DNA of 64,000 nt from a bacterium. Lineage in GTDB: Bacteria; Auribacterota; Auribacteria; Auribacterales; Auribacteraceae. This document shows, piece by piece, positions 9,498-20,000 of this stretch (the stretch's first letter is position 1; each line of letters opens with the position of its first letter). The stretch is taken from contig JACKPL010000003.1 in the NCBI GenBank assembly GCA_024233545.1, positions 62,001 through 126,000 of the forward strand, written 5' to 3'. The notes under the pieces are model-generated. The model saw only the letters and a program-made list of their open reading frames with translations, was not told the origin of the DNA and did no database searches. The position numbers were made by a program, and so were the translations under genes.

Positions 9498-10682
9498 TTA
9501 TATCTTGTATTTTCGTTTCAAAAAGCTTGCAATACTCAATCCAAGCAAGATAAAAGTTGCCGGTTCGGGAATAGGAACGGGAGATGAAACGGAACCGGTA
9601 ATCACGTCATTTCCGCATACAGCTGTACCGAAAATAAAATCGAATTCATTCCAATCGCTCGATTGATTGGCGCCGGACAAAGTGATTTCCCATCGATATT
9701 GAGCATAAGTTTCTTGATAATGTATAAAAATGTCGTCCGGTATATCCCATCCGATTCCATAAATATCAAAATACCAATCATTCATATCTTGCCGGTATTG
9801 TTGCCAGTCGTTGGATAGTGTGGTTTGGTAAAGGGGAGAACCGCTAGCGTTATATTGAATGTTCCCTAAACCATCCCGCAAGAACGGTTTAAAGCCGGTT
9901 GTTTCGATGTAGTTTTTATAGTACAAATCTTCATAGTTTGGCTGTTGTGTTACTTGAACATTGATTGATACTTGAACTCCGGTGTTTGTTGCATATTGCG
10001 TAAAGACAGGGATTGTTTTAGGCGCGGACTCATCGTAATTTTCAGCGCCGCCGCCAGCGATTAAAGTTGTGTCGTACGGTTTGAGCCATGAATTGACAGA
10101 ATAGAGCCCTACGGCTAAATCATCATAATCATGGTTATAAACTGTTCCAAGCCGTTGGGTTCCCCATGAATTGATGTGCGCTTCGGTAACGATATATTCT
10201 TGGTGGTCCTGAAGGACAATGCTTTTATCCCATGTCCCGTCTTGATTAAGGTCAATAAAAAAATCGGCAGTATGAAGGATTCCAAGCCCGGCGTCTTCGT
10301 TAGTGAAAGTTGTCGGTACGCCGTTTGACTGCCATTCTGCCGGAGGCGTTCCGCCGATCGCACGGAGCAAATCATACGTATACCCAAAATTAGTGTAGTA
10401 GCTCAGAGGGGTATTTGTCGATTTATGCCCTTGATTAGTGTTTATGCCGATGATCAAATCCTGCTGATCCCATGTAAAATCGACACTATAAGTGTCTTGG
10501 AATCCAATTTTCGGTTTCCATCCGAAAAGAGTTGCATTACCTTGGCTATCCCAGTGGACTTCCTGTACTTTTGTCGCATCATCCGGAATAACTATAGGAT
10601 TTCCCATAAGCGATGAAGTAAAACTTGCGCAAGTTGTTATGCCAATACATATGCACTGCAGTAGCAATAATGTTCGATTCAT
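9498..10682 (-). CDS. PEP-CTERM-sorted secreted protein
   Basis: A 394-aa protein with an N-terminal signal sequence (TLLLLQCICIGITTCASF) and a textbook C-terminal tail: IPEPATFILLGLSIASFL followed by KRKYKI. The interior is beta-rich with many Asp, Asn, Tyr and Trp residues, and includes a Ca-binding-like loop DLNQDGTWD near residue 145. Its function is unknown; the tail predicts exosortase-dependent surface or matrix delivery. It converges on recR, with only 29 bases between the stops and no clear terminator there. Its start region faces the MFS transporter gene across a 240-base divergent intergenic region. Confidence 0.85.
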   Translation of the reverse strand: MNRTLLLLQCICIGITTCASFTSSLMGNPIVIPDDATKVQEVHWDSQGNATLFGWKPKIGFQDTYSVDFTWDQQDLIIGINTNQGHKSTNTPLSYYTNFGYTYDLLRAIGGTPPAEWQSNGVPTTFTNEDAGLGILHTADFFIDLNQDGTWDKSIVLQDHQEYIVTEAHINSWGTQRLGTVYNHDYDDLAVGLYSVNSWLKPYDTTLIAGGGAENYDESAPKTIPVFTQYATNTGVQVSINVQVTQQPNYEDLYYKNYIETTGFKPFLRDGLGNIQYNASGSPLYQTTLSNDWQQYRQDMNDWYFDIYGIGWDIPDDIFIHYQETYAQYRWEITLSGANQSSDWNEFDFIFGTAVCGNDVITGSVSSPVPIPEPATFILLGLSIASFLKRKYKI

Positions 10683-10758
10683 TTTTCATTCCTTAATTAT
10701 GTACGTGAAAAGTTAAATAAATATATAGCATATAATATGTTGGCAATCAAGATATTTC

Positions 10759-10778
10759 AAAAAAAAAAAAAAAAAAAA
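10759..10778. repeat. 20-base poly-A tract
   Basis: An uninterrupted run of 20 A residues lies in the divergent intergenic region. On the minus strand it is a T20 run in the leader of the PEP-CTERM gene. It may bend DNA, promote slippage or simply be length-variable. Confidence 0.9.
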
Positions 10779-10849
10779 CTGCTTGAACAGTAAAGAAATA
10801 GTATACAAATAGTATGAAGTATGGTACACTGCCCCCCATTTTTACTATA

Positions 10850-10877
10850 AGTGCTGTATCAGCGAAATACAGCCACT
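10850..10877 (+). promoter_or_regulatory. Hairpin in the leader of the MFS transporter gene
   Basis: AGTGCTGTAT at 10850-10859 pairs with ATACAGCCACT at 10867-10877, leaving one bulged base and a seven-base loop. It ends about 45 bases before the transporter start codon and is not followed by a T run, so it is unlikely to be a simple terminator. It could be an mRNA-stability element or an operator; its role is unproven. Confidence 0.35.
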
Positions 10878-10922
10878 GTGCAAGCTGAGAATAACATAAC
10901 AATTTTTATAAGGGACGTTGGT

Positions 10923-12173
10923 ATGGCAGAAAAAAAAGTAATGAACAGATGGTTTGTTTTGATGGGAAGCCTTGGAATTCAGCTGTGCCTTGGTTCGCTG
11001 TATGCGTGGAGCATTTTCGTGACGCCGCTCAAATCGCAGTATGGGTACACGACAACTCAAGCTCAATCAATTTTTTCAATGAACCTCATATTTTTTGCAC
11101 TGTCAATGTTTTTCGCAGGGCGCCTTCAAGATAAGATCGGGCCACGTATTACTGCGTTGACCGGTTCAATTTTGTTTGCGCTCGGTTATTTTCTAAGCGG
11201 TTACAGCAATGGTTCGTATATAGGGCTTTTGTCAACTATGGGTGTTTTGGCAGGGGTTGGCATAGGGTTTTGCTATGTGTCTCCCATCGCGGCGCTGGTA
11301 AAATGGTTCCCTGAAATGCGCGGTTTGATAACCGGCATTGGTGTTGCCGGATACGGTATCGGCGCCCTTATATTTGCGAAAGTTGTGACCTATTTTATCG
11401 ATACAAACGGTGTACAAAGCGCTTTCTTGAATTTGGGAATTATCTTTTTTATTGTATGTATACCGGGCGCCTTATTGTTGTGCAACCCTCCGGCAGGCTG
11501 GGCGCCTAAGGGATGGGTTCCTGCACAAAAGAAAAATGTGAGCGGGGCATATGATTTTTCATGGAAAGAAATGCTTGCTGTTCGTCAGTTCTGGATGTTG
11601 TGGGGTATGTTTATTGCCGGTGCCGCGGCAGGGTTGTTAGTGATTAGCAACCTCAAACCGTTTGGCGTTTATTGCGGGCTTTCTAAAGAAGCGGCAGTGT
11701 CTGCGGTTGGCATACTTGCTATTTTCAATGGTGCCGGCAGGATTGTATGGGGATGGGCATATGACAAACTGGGCAGGCCTGTATCCATGGCGCTCATGTT
11801 CTTTTTACAGGGGCTGATGATGTTTGTGATTCTCAAAATGGGCTCTCATCCTACCTTGCTTGCGGTTGCCGCGTCTTGGGTAGGGTTTAACTATGGCGGG
11901 ATTTTTACCCTGTTCCCTTCATCGACAGCCGATTTCTTCGGCACAAAAAATATGGGCATCAACTACGCATTTGTGTTTAGCGCATATGGCATTGCAGGGA
12001 TTCTTGGACCCCTTGTCGGCGGTAAAATATTCGATGTAACCGGCAGTTACCTCTATGCGTTTATACCTGCCGGGGCGATATGTCTAGGTGCAGGTGTTGT
12101 GGCGCTAATAACAAAACATCCCGAAGACAGGTGTCCGAGCAAAAAAACAGCGGTGGCAAGCTGTCATTCATAA
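10923..12173 (+). CDS. OFA-family major facilitator superfamily transporter
   Basis: A 416-aa, 12-helix permease. The N-terminal stretch NRWFVLMGSLGIQLCLGSLYAWS is typical of the oxalate/formate antiporter (OFA) family, as are the loop 2-3 motif GRLQDKIGPR and the C-terminal half repeat GRIVWGWAYDKLGRP. The substrate is probably a small monocarboxylate or dicarboxylate such as formate, oxalate or lactate; sequence alone cannot decide. The start at 10923 is chosen over an upstream in-frame codon because AGGGAC lies about eight bases before it and the product then begins as family members do. It is monocistronic, facing a convergent glycosyltransferase-like gene. Confidence 0.88.
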   Translation: MAEKKVMNRWFVLMGSLGIQLCLGSLYAWSIFVTPLKSQYGYTTTQAQSIFSMNLIFFALSMFFAGRLQDKIGPRITALTGSILFALGYFLSGYSNGSYIGLLSTMGVLAGVGIGFCYVSPIAALVKWFPEMRGLITGIGVAGYGIGALIFAKVVTYFIDTNGVQSAFLNLGIIFFIVCIPGALLLCNPPAGWAPKGWVPAQKKNVSGAYDFSWKEMLAVRQFWMLWGMFIAGAAAGLLVISNLKPFGVYCGLSKEAAVSAVGILAIFNGAGRIVWGWAYDKLGRPVSMALMFFLQGLMMFVILKMGSHPTLLAVAASWVGFNYGGIFTLFPSSTADFFGTKNMGINYAFVFSAYGIAGILGPLVGGKIFDVTGSYLYAFIPAGAICLGAGVVALITKHPEDRCPSKKTAVASCHS

Positions 12174-12228
12174 TGGGTTCCGAAAAACATTCTCTATCGT
12201 ATGTTTTGACAAAAGCGGAAGTGTGCAT

Positions 12229-13653
12229 CTAAAAATAACACGCATTGTTAGGAACCGCTATATTCCAGCCAACCCATACCGTTTTGAATAAAACGTATGC
12301 AGATGCTATTATCAGCCCTGCCTTTACTTTTTTTGACGTTAGTGTTCCGATCCTTTGAATGCAGAGTGCGTCGACAACCGTTATAAGCGGAATACACGGG
12401 AGAATATAGCGGCATTGCGGGTTTTGCCATATCATCATTGCCGCAAGATAAAGCAAGGCGTATACAGACAACAGAATGACCTCTGGCTTACACCGGAAAA
12501 GGTATCCGGTAAACAGCGTGCAATAGAAAAATAAGTGAACCGGTGCCAGTTCTATGATTCTGAGAATGTAAAAGTACCACGGGTCATAGTAAAAAAAGCG
12601 GGCAGTATCACCGTTTCGCGGAATATGAAAAGGATTAAGAAAAGCAAGAATGTGTTGTCGGCAATAAGCTGAATAGAGGCATATGCATATCAGGCAGGAA
12701 ACAACAATCAGCCTGATATATTTTGCACGAATAAATTTGCAGAAACGATTCCGGAATTTCAAGAGAAAAATCAGTCCGGCAAATCCCGTTGCGCAAGGGA
12801 AAAACCATTTTTTTGCAAGAACCATGATCTTGGCTATTTCTTCGCAGTGTTCTTCCGAGAAGGCGGCGGTTCCGTACACGCTGGCTATCCTGTATCCCCA
12901 CGGTAAAAAAATAAGAAATGCAATGAACAGTGCGGAAAAAATATATTTTCTCCGTTGCGGGAACAGAAACAAACCCGCAACAGGCAAAGCCAGTGCTATG
13001 AATGCGGGATATTTTGTGATGCATGCCAGTCCGAGCGCTATACCTGCATGTATCCAGTATCGGGTATCTTCGATGAGCAAGATAAAGTAATATGCAAATA
13101 TGGTTAGTAAACATGCAAGCATTGTATCAATCCATATTTTCTGAGAGCAAATCCAGAAAACCGGTTCGATTGTTAGGATGCATGCGGCAATTAAACCTGT
13201 TGAAGGCGATCCGCATTTCTTTGCCGTCAAATAGGTATATAAAATGCACAGAAGCCCCCAGAACAAAGACGGGATCACTCCATAGCGGTATATAAGATTT
13301 GTCGAGGTATACGTTTGCTGATTATAGCTTGCATGAAAGTATGGTTTCATTGCCGGCTGAAACAGTTCCACGATTTTATATGTCAGCGCGATGGTTGCCG
13401 GATAAAGCGGAGGATGTTTAAACAAAGGGTTATCCAGATAGTCAGGCGGATCGAGGGGACCGGTACACTGCGAAAGAAAATTATGCGTATTATAAGAAAA
13501 TAGCCCTTCGCGCATTTGAAGCGCAAGGCTGACATACAACGGTTCATCAAACGTCAGATTATGCGGTGCGTATGATCCCGGGACCCTTATGGCAATCGAT
13601 AGTATCCCAAGAACTGCCAACGAGAGAAGGTGTATAATCTGTTTTTTATTCAT
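12229..13653 (-). CDS. GT-C-type membrane glycosyltransferase (GT39/ArnT-like)
   Basis: A 474-aa polytopic protein with about ten hydrophobic segments. The first periplasmic loop has the acidic motif TFDEPLYVSLALQMREG, the position where GT-C enzymes such as PMT and ArnT carry their catalytic acidic pair, followed by KHPPLYP as in many family members. Such enzymes move a sugar from a polyprenyl-phosphate donor to lipid A, protein or glycan on the outer face of the inner membrane. The donor and acceptor cannot be told from sequence. It stands apart from the glycan cluster at the window's right end but resembles the membrane proteins there. Confidence 0.7.
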   Translation of the reverse strand: MNKKQIIHLLSLAVLGILSIAIRVPGSYAPHNLTFDEPLYVSLALQMREGLFSYNTHNFLSQCTGPLDPPDYLDNPLFKHPPLYPATIALTYKIVELFQPAMKPYFHASYNQQTYTSTNLIYRYGVIPSLFWGLLCILYTYLTAKKCGSPSTGLIAACILTIEPVFWICSQKIWIDTMLACLLTIFAYYFILLIEDTRYWIHAGIALGLACITKYPAFIALALPVAGLFLFPQRRKYIFSALFIAFLIFLPWGYRIASVYGTAAFSEEHCEEIAKIMVLAKKWFFPCATGFAGLIFLLKFRNRFCKFIRAKYIRLIVVSCLICICLYSAYCRQHILAFLNPFHIPRNGDTARFFYYDPWYFYILRIIELAPVHLFFYCTLFTGYLFRCKPEVILLSVYALLYLAAMMIWQNPQCRYILPCIPLITVVDALCIQRIGTLTSKKVKAGLIIASAYVLFKTVWVGWNIAVPNNACYF

Positions 13654-14018
13654 ATATAGTTCTTTTCATCATATAAACTCAGTTAGCTTAAGAGCATTGT
13701 CTATTTTTTTATGGTATTTTGCAAGTGTTAAAGGCACTGTTTCAAATGGCAAAATAACCGGAATCGTATGGGGGATAAATTTTATTTAAAAATACTATTT
13801 ATTACCGGATTAAAAATAAAATAAATAATAAAATCCAGCAGAAATTCTTTAGTGTTCAAAATGATGAAATAAGAAAAACTTTTACGGTTTAACGTAATGA
13901 TTGAAAAAAAAGCGGCTATTATCTTTCCTTTAGAAAACCTCTAATATTTTGATAACAATTCTCTGTTATTCTCAAAGCATCATAAAACAAAAAGCACACT
14001 TCATAACTAGGTAACGTA
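13654..14018. other. Divergent intergenic region, 365 bases
   Basis: AT-rich DNA between the divergent GT-C-like gene and the 2290-aa protein gene. A small inverted repeat ATAACA-attctc-TGTTAT occurs near 13952-13969, about 50 bases before the start codon of the large gene. No confident promoter, RNA gene or small ORF was recognised. Confidence 0.4.
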
Positions 14019-17000
14019 ATGCGCAGAAAAAATAAGAAGTATATAACTATCATTGCTTGGCTTTGTGTTGCGGGAATTTTACACGATGATTACCAATGTT
14101 ACGCATTTGCGGCAAAGAAGGAAAACCCTTCAGCAGAAGCAGTCCAAAACAGTTCGATAGGATTAACCCGCGATAAGAAAGATAATGCATATTCTGCTGA
14201 AAACGGCGTTAAGCCGACGGTATATCTGGTGCAGGATGCGCATTGCGTTCCGGATATTCAGCACACTATTTATTCGATTCTCAATGACCTGCATGCCAAC
14301 CATGGCGTCAGCCATGTTTTTGTCGAAGGCTGTACCGGCATACAGGATTACGCTTATTTGAGGTTGTACCCTTTAAATGATAAAAAGAAACGGATTCTCA
14401 ATGAGTTCTTGCAACGAGGCATTATAAGCGGCGTGGAATATTTTTCTGCTCTCGCTTCAATGGAAAATCAGTTAAATATTGTCGGATTAGAAACGTTGTC
14501 GCTGTACAACCGCAATATTTATGCATTGCGCACCTTATCTGATTCAAAAGCGGAACACGAGGTTCTCTTTGAACTGAAAAGTACCATGGTAAAATGGTTT
14601 GACGAGCATGGCGTGCGAGAGTTAGCCGCCGCGTTACGGCGCATGGAGCTTGTATCTGCCGCAAAACTAGCAGGAGATATCATAGTAGAATGCGAACTTG
14701 ACGGCAGATCGGAAATACTCGATTCTGTTCCCGATTTAACTGCGTATTATCATGCAGTATGGGCTTTGTCGACTTTGGATATTAACTGCGTTTTAAGTGA
14801 ACTGACTGCATTGCAGAACGATACCCAATACCTTAAAAAATTCTCTGCGGTGTCTCCAGAGCAAATTCGTTCAAAAATTCGTTCTTTATTTGCCGATCCG
14901 CTGGCATCGCATACTGCGGATACCGATGTGTTGATGATGATTGAAGGCAAAGAGCCGTATTCAAATGCTGAAGAATGGATCAAATGTTCGCGTGAAGTAA
15001 ATCAATCGAATTTATCGGAAATCAATGCTCAGGTTGATAGGGTGATTCAACTCTATTTGGATGCGCTTTGTGATTCTGAAGAGCATCGGACAGTACTCCG
15101 GTTTTATCGTGATACCGCTCGCCTTCAACAGTTGTTGATGCTGGAATTGTCTGCTTCTGAATCAGCGGCGCTTATGGAAGAATCGCTTCTTGAGCACATT
15201 CGCGCCGGAGCACAAAATTTACCGCCTGTTTTGCGCACAAAAAGCGTTGCGGTTCTTAGCAGTTTAGATGCGGCAGTAGCGAATGCTGTAGATTTTTATT
15301 CCTGTGCCGCGGTAAGGGATTGTGCGATGATGAACAATTTTTATGCAGAGTACGAACGCTTGCAGGGACCGTGTGTACTCGTGTTGGGAGGATTCCATTT
15401 AGATTATTTTGTACAGCGGTTTCAGGCGGAAAAAATCCCGTTTATTATTCGTAAACCTGAAACGTCAAATATGGCTGATTCGATCGAAAAAAAAAGGTAT
15501 TTTCAGCATTTCATGACTCGTTTTACCGGCAGTGAATTTATTTATAACGAGAATTCGCTTGCTGTTGAGCCGGTTCTCAGCGCGTCTGGTTCAGGGCATA
15601 GCGGGCCGTCGGCGGTATGGTTTAATGAAGTGCTGGCAGGATTAGTTGATGAAATAAAACCGTATCCGTCATTAGCGGCGCAGTGGATTGCCGCTTTCCG
15701 CAATCACATTGATTTTGCGGCTGATAAAATAAAAAATTTAATCGTTCTCGGCACAATAACGGCAATGCTTGGAATGGGAGGCGTTGCCGAGGCACAGGAA
15801 GGAAACGGTACTCAACTGATAAATCCGCCCGGCGTTGTTGTTCAATTAACCCAAGATCAACTCACACAGCACATTCTTGCTTATAGCCGGCCGGTTTCGG
15901 TGGAGCAAACTCAAATAACCCAAGACATTTTATCCGGCAACAGCGATTTGCAAAACCGCGCCTTTCATGTGCTGGAAGAACGAGGCACAACCGGATTGTT
16001 ATCGGACGTCTTCCTTGGAAATGACAACGACGAGTTGCGCCGCACAATTATCAGCCGTTTGATTGCAACGGATAATTACACTGTTTTGCAAATACTTTTT
16101 CAAAATATTACGGAAAAAAATGCACCTGAACACCTACAAAAAATACGCCCGCTGTTTGATGAAATGATGCTGAGCAGTTTTTCGGCACGCCCTGAACTTC
16201 TCCATAATTTTCAGTCGTCACAAGACAGTAACGCGCGCCATGCTATGCATATTCTTCTGGCGTATTATACGCAGGCATCAACAGGAAGCCTCCGCGATGC
16301 TTTAGCAAGTGTATTAGTCAATTCTTTAGATGAACGCGAACTCGTTGCGTTGTACCTTGGGTATACCGATGGGCTTTCACGCGGGAATCCTGTATGGCAG
16401 GTCATGGAGCCTTCTCAAACGACAGCTTTTTTCCGGCACGGAAGTACAACATTAAAAAATCTTGCATATAAGAAACTGCTTGAATCGTCTGTTGTGCCGG
16501 CGCTTGAAAAGATCATACGGCTTAATACGAAATCGAAGGGGTTGACTAACTTATTATACAGCGATCTTGTTGAGGATGCGCGCAGTCTTCTTGTATTGCA
16601 TCAGGAAAAAAACCCTGCTTTTTTATCGGCTGTCGAAGCGGTCTTCCCCGACATTTATCAAAACAGCATCAATGAAATACAGCGCGATATGGATCGGATA
16701 CAGCAAACCATATCCTTTAACGCTCCTCACGAATACCCGCCGTTACAACCGGCAGGAACGCTGAGGGTTCTCCGTACTGCAAATGCACAGGACGCTTCAC
16801 TGGCGATGATTTATCTCGATAGAAACGCTTCAATGGGCGATTGGGCAGACGTCGATGCATTTATTCAGTCCGGCGCAGATTCGCGGCTCAGAGAAAACGC
16901 TTTGCGGCAGTATTACGGTTCTTCAGTTTATAAATTAGTGGCGTGTTATGATAAATTCGACGGAATTGATCCTGTGATGCAGGATGCTGTCGTCTCTGTC

Positions 17001-20000
17001 CTCGAAAAGCTTTTTACGGCAAACAGCCGGCAGTATTTTCCTCTCGCACAGTATAATGAGTATATAAATAGAGGGCTTATACTTGTTGCGCGTTCTCAAA
17101 GTGCGCAAAATAAAGAACCGTCCGCTTGGGAATACTTATTGCGTTCCACAGAGACAGAATATCAGCTCTATCGCGCTTTGCACAACACAACATTTGAAGG
17201 TATTACATTGACCGAACAGGAAATCAGCGATGTGCAGAACGAATTGCTCGTCCGGTTTTTACGGACAAGTTTACAGCAACGGTTGCAAGAACTCAGCTTG
17301 TCTACAACGCCGGCATGGTTTAACCCTTCGGAAGACAACCTTTTAGAAATACAGGAAGATTTGGAACTGCTTGATGCGCGCCTGCTTGAAAATCCACAAA
17401 CCTTGATTGAAAAACATCGCCTTCACGAGGAGTATACACAATGGCAAAATCGCAGTATCGATATACAAAACCGCACGTATTACCGGCCTTCCATTGTTCA
17501 TAAAATGATTGATGTTGCCAAAATTCCTATTTTAACCATTTTAGGTGTCATCATTACGCTTCTGACCGGATTTAGTTTGGTGCGCAAAAAGATGAAAGCT
17601 GAAAAAACGAATGGAGACTCTGATTCTTTTGCTGGAAAAATGCATAGAGCAGTGACGGTGGTTGAACGATTTATTGAGTTTAGTGAAGAACAAATTACCC
17701 CTGCACATGCCGATGAACTGCAGGAAGCAGTTCATACCCTCAACGGTGACATGAAATACCATGTCAGTTTGGCATCAACCGTCGAACTTCTTGAAAAAAT
17801 TGAGGTATTCTATGAAAACACTGAACACTCAAAAGAACTTCGTGAACAACTGGCAAGCATTCATCAAACAATACAGAGATTTCATAAAAGCAATAAACAT
17901 AAGCTTATTCTTTTTGAGGATGAATCAAAGCAGAAAAGCACACAGAAAGCAACGTTTAAAACGCTTATTACCCACATGCTTTCAATGGGCAACGTCAGGA
18001 GCCAGCTTATTAGCGAGATGAAAAAAATAATCAATGTTGAGCAATTCGAAAAAGTATATAAATCGCGGCGATTAAAAATCCAGCTGTATAAAACGATTGC
18101 GCTAACGGCGAAATTTATGTTTTTTGGTATTCTCATCGCTACGCCGTTCTCGACAGTAGTAAGCGGGTTCGGATTTATTCTGATGGTGCTTTCCCTGCAT
18201 GCTTTGGATGTTATGATGTTGTATACACTGAGCCGTAATTACGATGAAATTACAAAATGGTTTGCGTTCCATTTATCCCGTGCGTCGAAATTCGATTCGC
18301 GAGTCGAAGCGCAAATCACCGCAAAATCAATTGCCGACGGCGAGGCGGCATTATGGGCAACTGGGCAAAGTGTCATCAATTTTACCGGTGCGGTAGCAAC
18401 GATGGTGTTTCTCAGCCCGTGGTATATACTTCCTTATGCGGTTTATATGATTTTCGGCATTCTTCGGTGGAGAAGCATGATAAAACAATCCGACGGGTCG
18501 ACGAGCGATACGTATTACAGCCCGCTGTATGATATCGAGCACAAGGTGCAGAACCCTGCTGTGGCAGTCGCGTTTGGAGCCGTTGTCGAAACATTTATCG
18601 TAACGCAATTGCTGGAAGCGTTAACGAAAACCGGCAGTTCAAAGTTTGTCAGCGGTTTTCGAAAAGCATACCAGCAAGCCCAAATAAGCCTGAATTATCT
18701 TACGGGGATTATTGACGACAAAAAAACCGTTACCCGTCAAACATGGGAGGACAACGGAAAAACAGTTATAAGGGCGACAACAGTTTTTAATCGTTTTAAC
18801 TACAACCTCATTACCTCAAATATTGTCAATGGAGCACAGCACCCTGTAGTGAGCGATGTCACTTTGTCAATTGGGCGAGGAGAAATGGTGTATATCGATG
18901 CTTTGCCCGGGATGGGCAAAAGTACTCTGGGGCGAATGCTGGCTCTCTACCGCACTCCTCTCTCAGGATCGGTTAGCGTTGAAACGGCAGGGCGTGATAT
19001 CCAAGTAACGCCGCAAACCGTATCGCATCATTTATTGCGCCGTTTTTTTAAATATTTGAAATTCAAAGATATTCCTGTTTTATCAGCAAAACAAATACTC
19101 CTAGAAGCAGAAAAACCGACAGGCGAATTTATTAAAATCGCCTCAAAATTTATACCCGGATTTAAAGAACGATACATGGACAGAGACCTTGGCAGTTTGG
19201 GATTTAATGAAAAGAAACTGTTGATGCTGGTTCTCTATGCCTATATCAATGACCCGAAATTTTTAGTGCTGGATGATATGTTTAGCGGCCTGCACATTGA
19301 TACAGCCGAGTTCATTATGGATTTCCTCGCTTACCTTTCCCGTGAACGCGGGATAACAATTGTTGCGATTGACACCGATATTCCCAAACAAATCCGCAAT
19401 CAATTTGATACAAGCTATACGTTGAGTGCAGGAAAGCTGATTTCACAGAAGGATCATAATGAGCTGATGTTGCGCCTCGATCGGGAAATCGAAGTGGAAG
19501 AAAAAAATGGTGCACGGAAAACTCTTGTGCAAACGGTTCAATCTTCCGGTGCTGACAAAAGTTCCCCACTACAGAAACCTGCTGAGAAACAAGTATCTCC
19601 TATGGATTTTTTTGACGATGAATCGCCTCTCTTCACTCAAAAAACTGCGGAAGAGGCGCAGGAATTCTCCGAACCGTTCAAAGTGTCCGCTACGGTTCCA
19701 ATAGGCAGTTCCAGTGTTCCAGAACCGGATTTTTTCGATGAAGCGCCTCCTGTCTCTCCACAAAAAGAAGCTGTGGCGGAAAGGAAAAGCCAATCCAGCG
19801 TATTGGACGATTATATAAAACTGCTCCACACGACTGCTCGAAAATCTACGACGGTAGAACGGTTTAACCGGAACACCCCGCATGATAATTTGCTTACATT
19901 CATCTATGCAGTATTAGAGCAAATCAAAGCGTACGTATCACTGAAAGACCCAAATCAGCGAATGCACATGATTCGGGCATATACACAGGGAACACGCGAG

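Noticed and set aside
10759..10778. Poly-A tract as a rho-independent terminator on the minus strand
   Set aside because: No GC-rich stem precedes the T run, and it lies upstream of the minus-strand gene's start rather than after its stop.
12174..12228. Terminator from the GGTTCC/GGAACC repeat between convergent genes
   Set aside because: The arms are too far apart (about 70 bases), only six bases long, and not followed by a T run.
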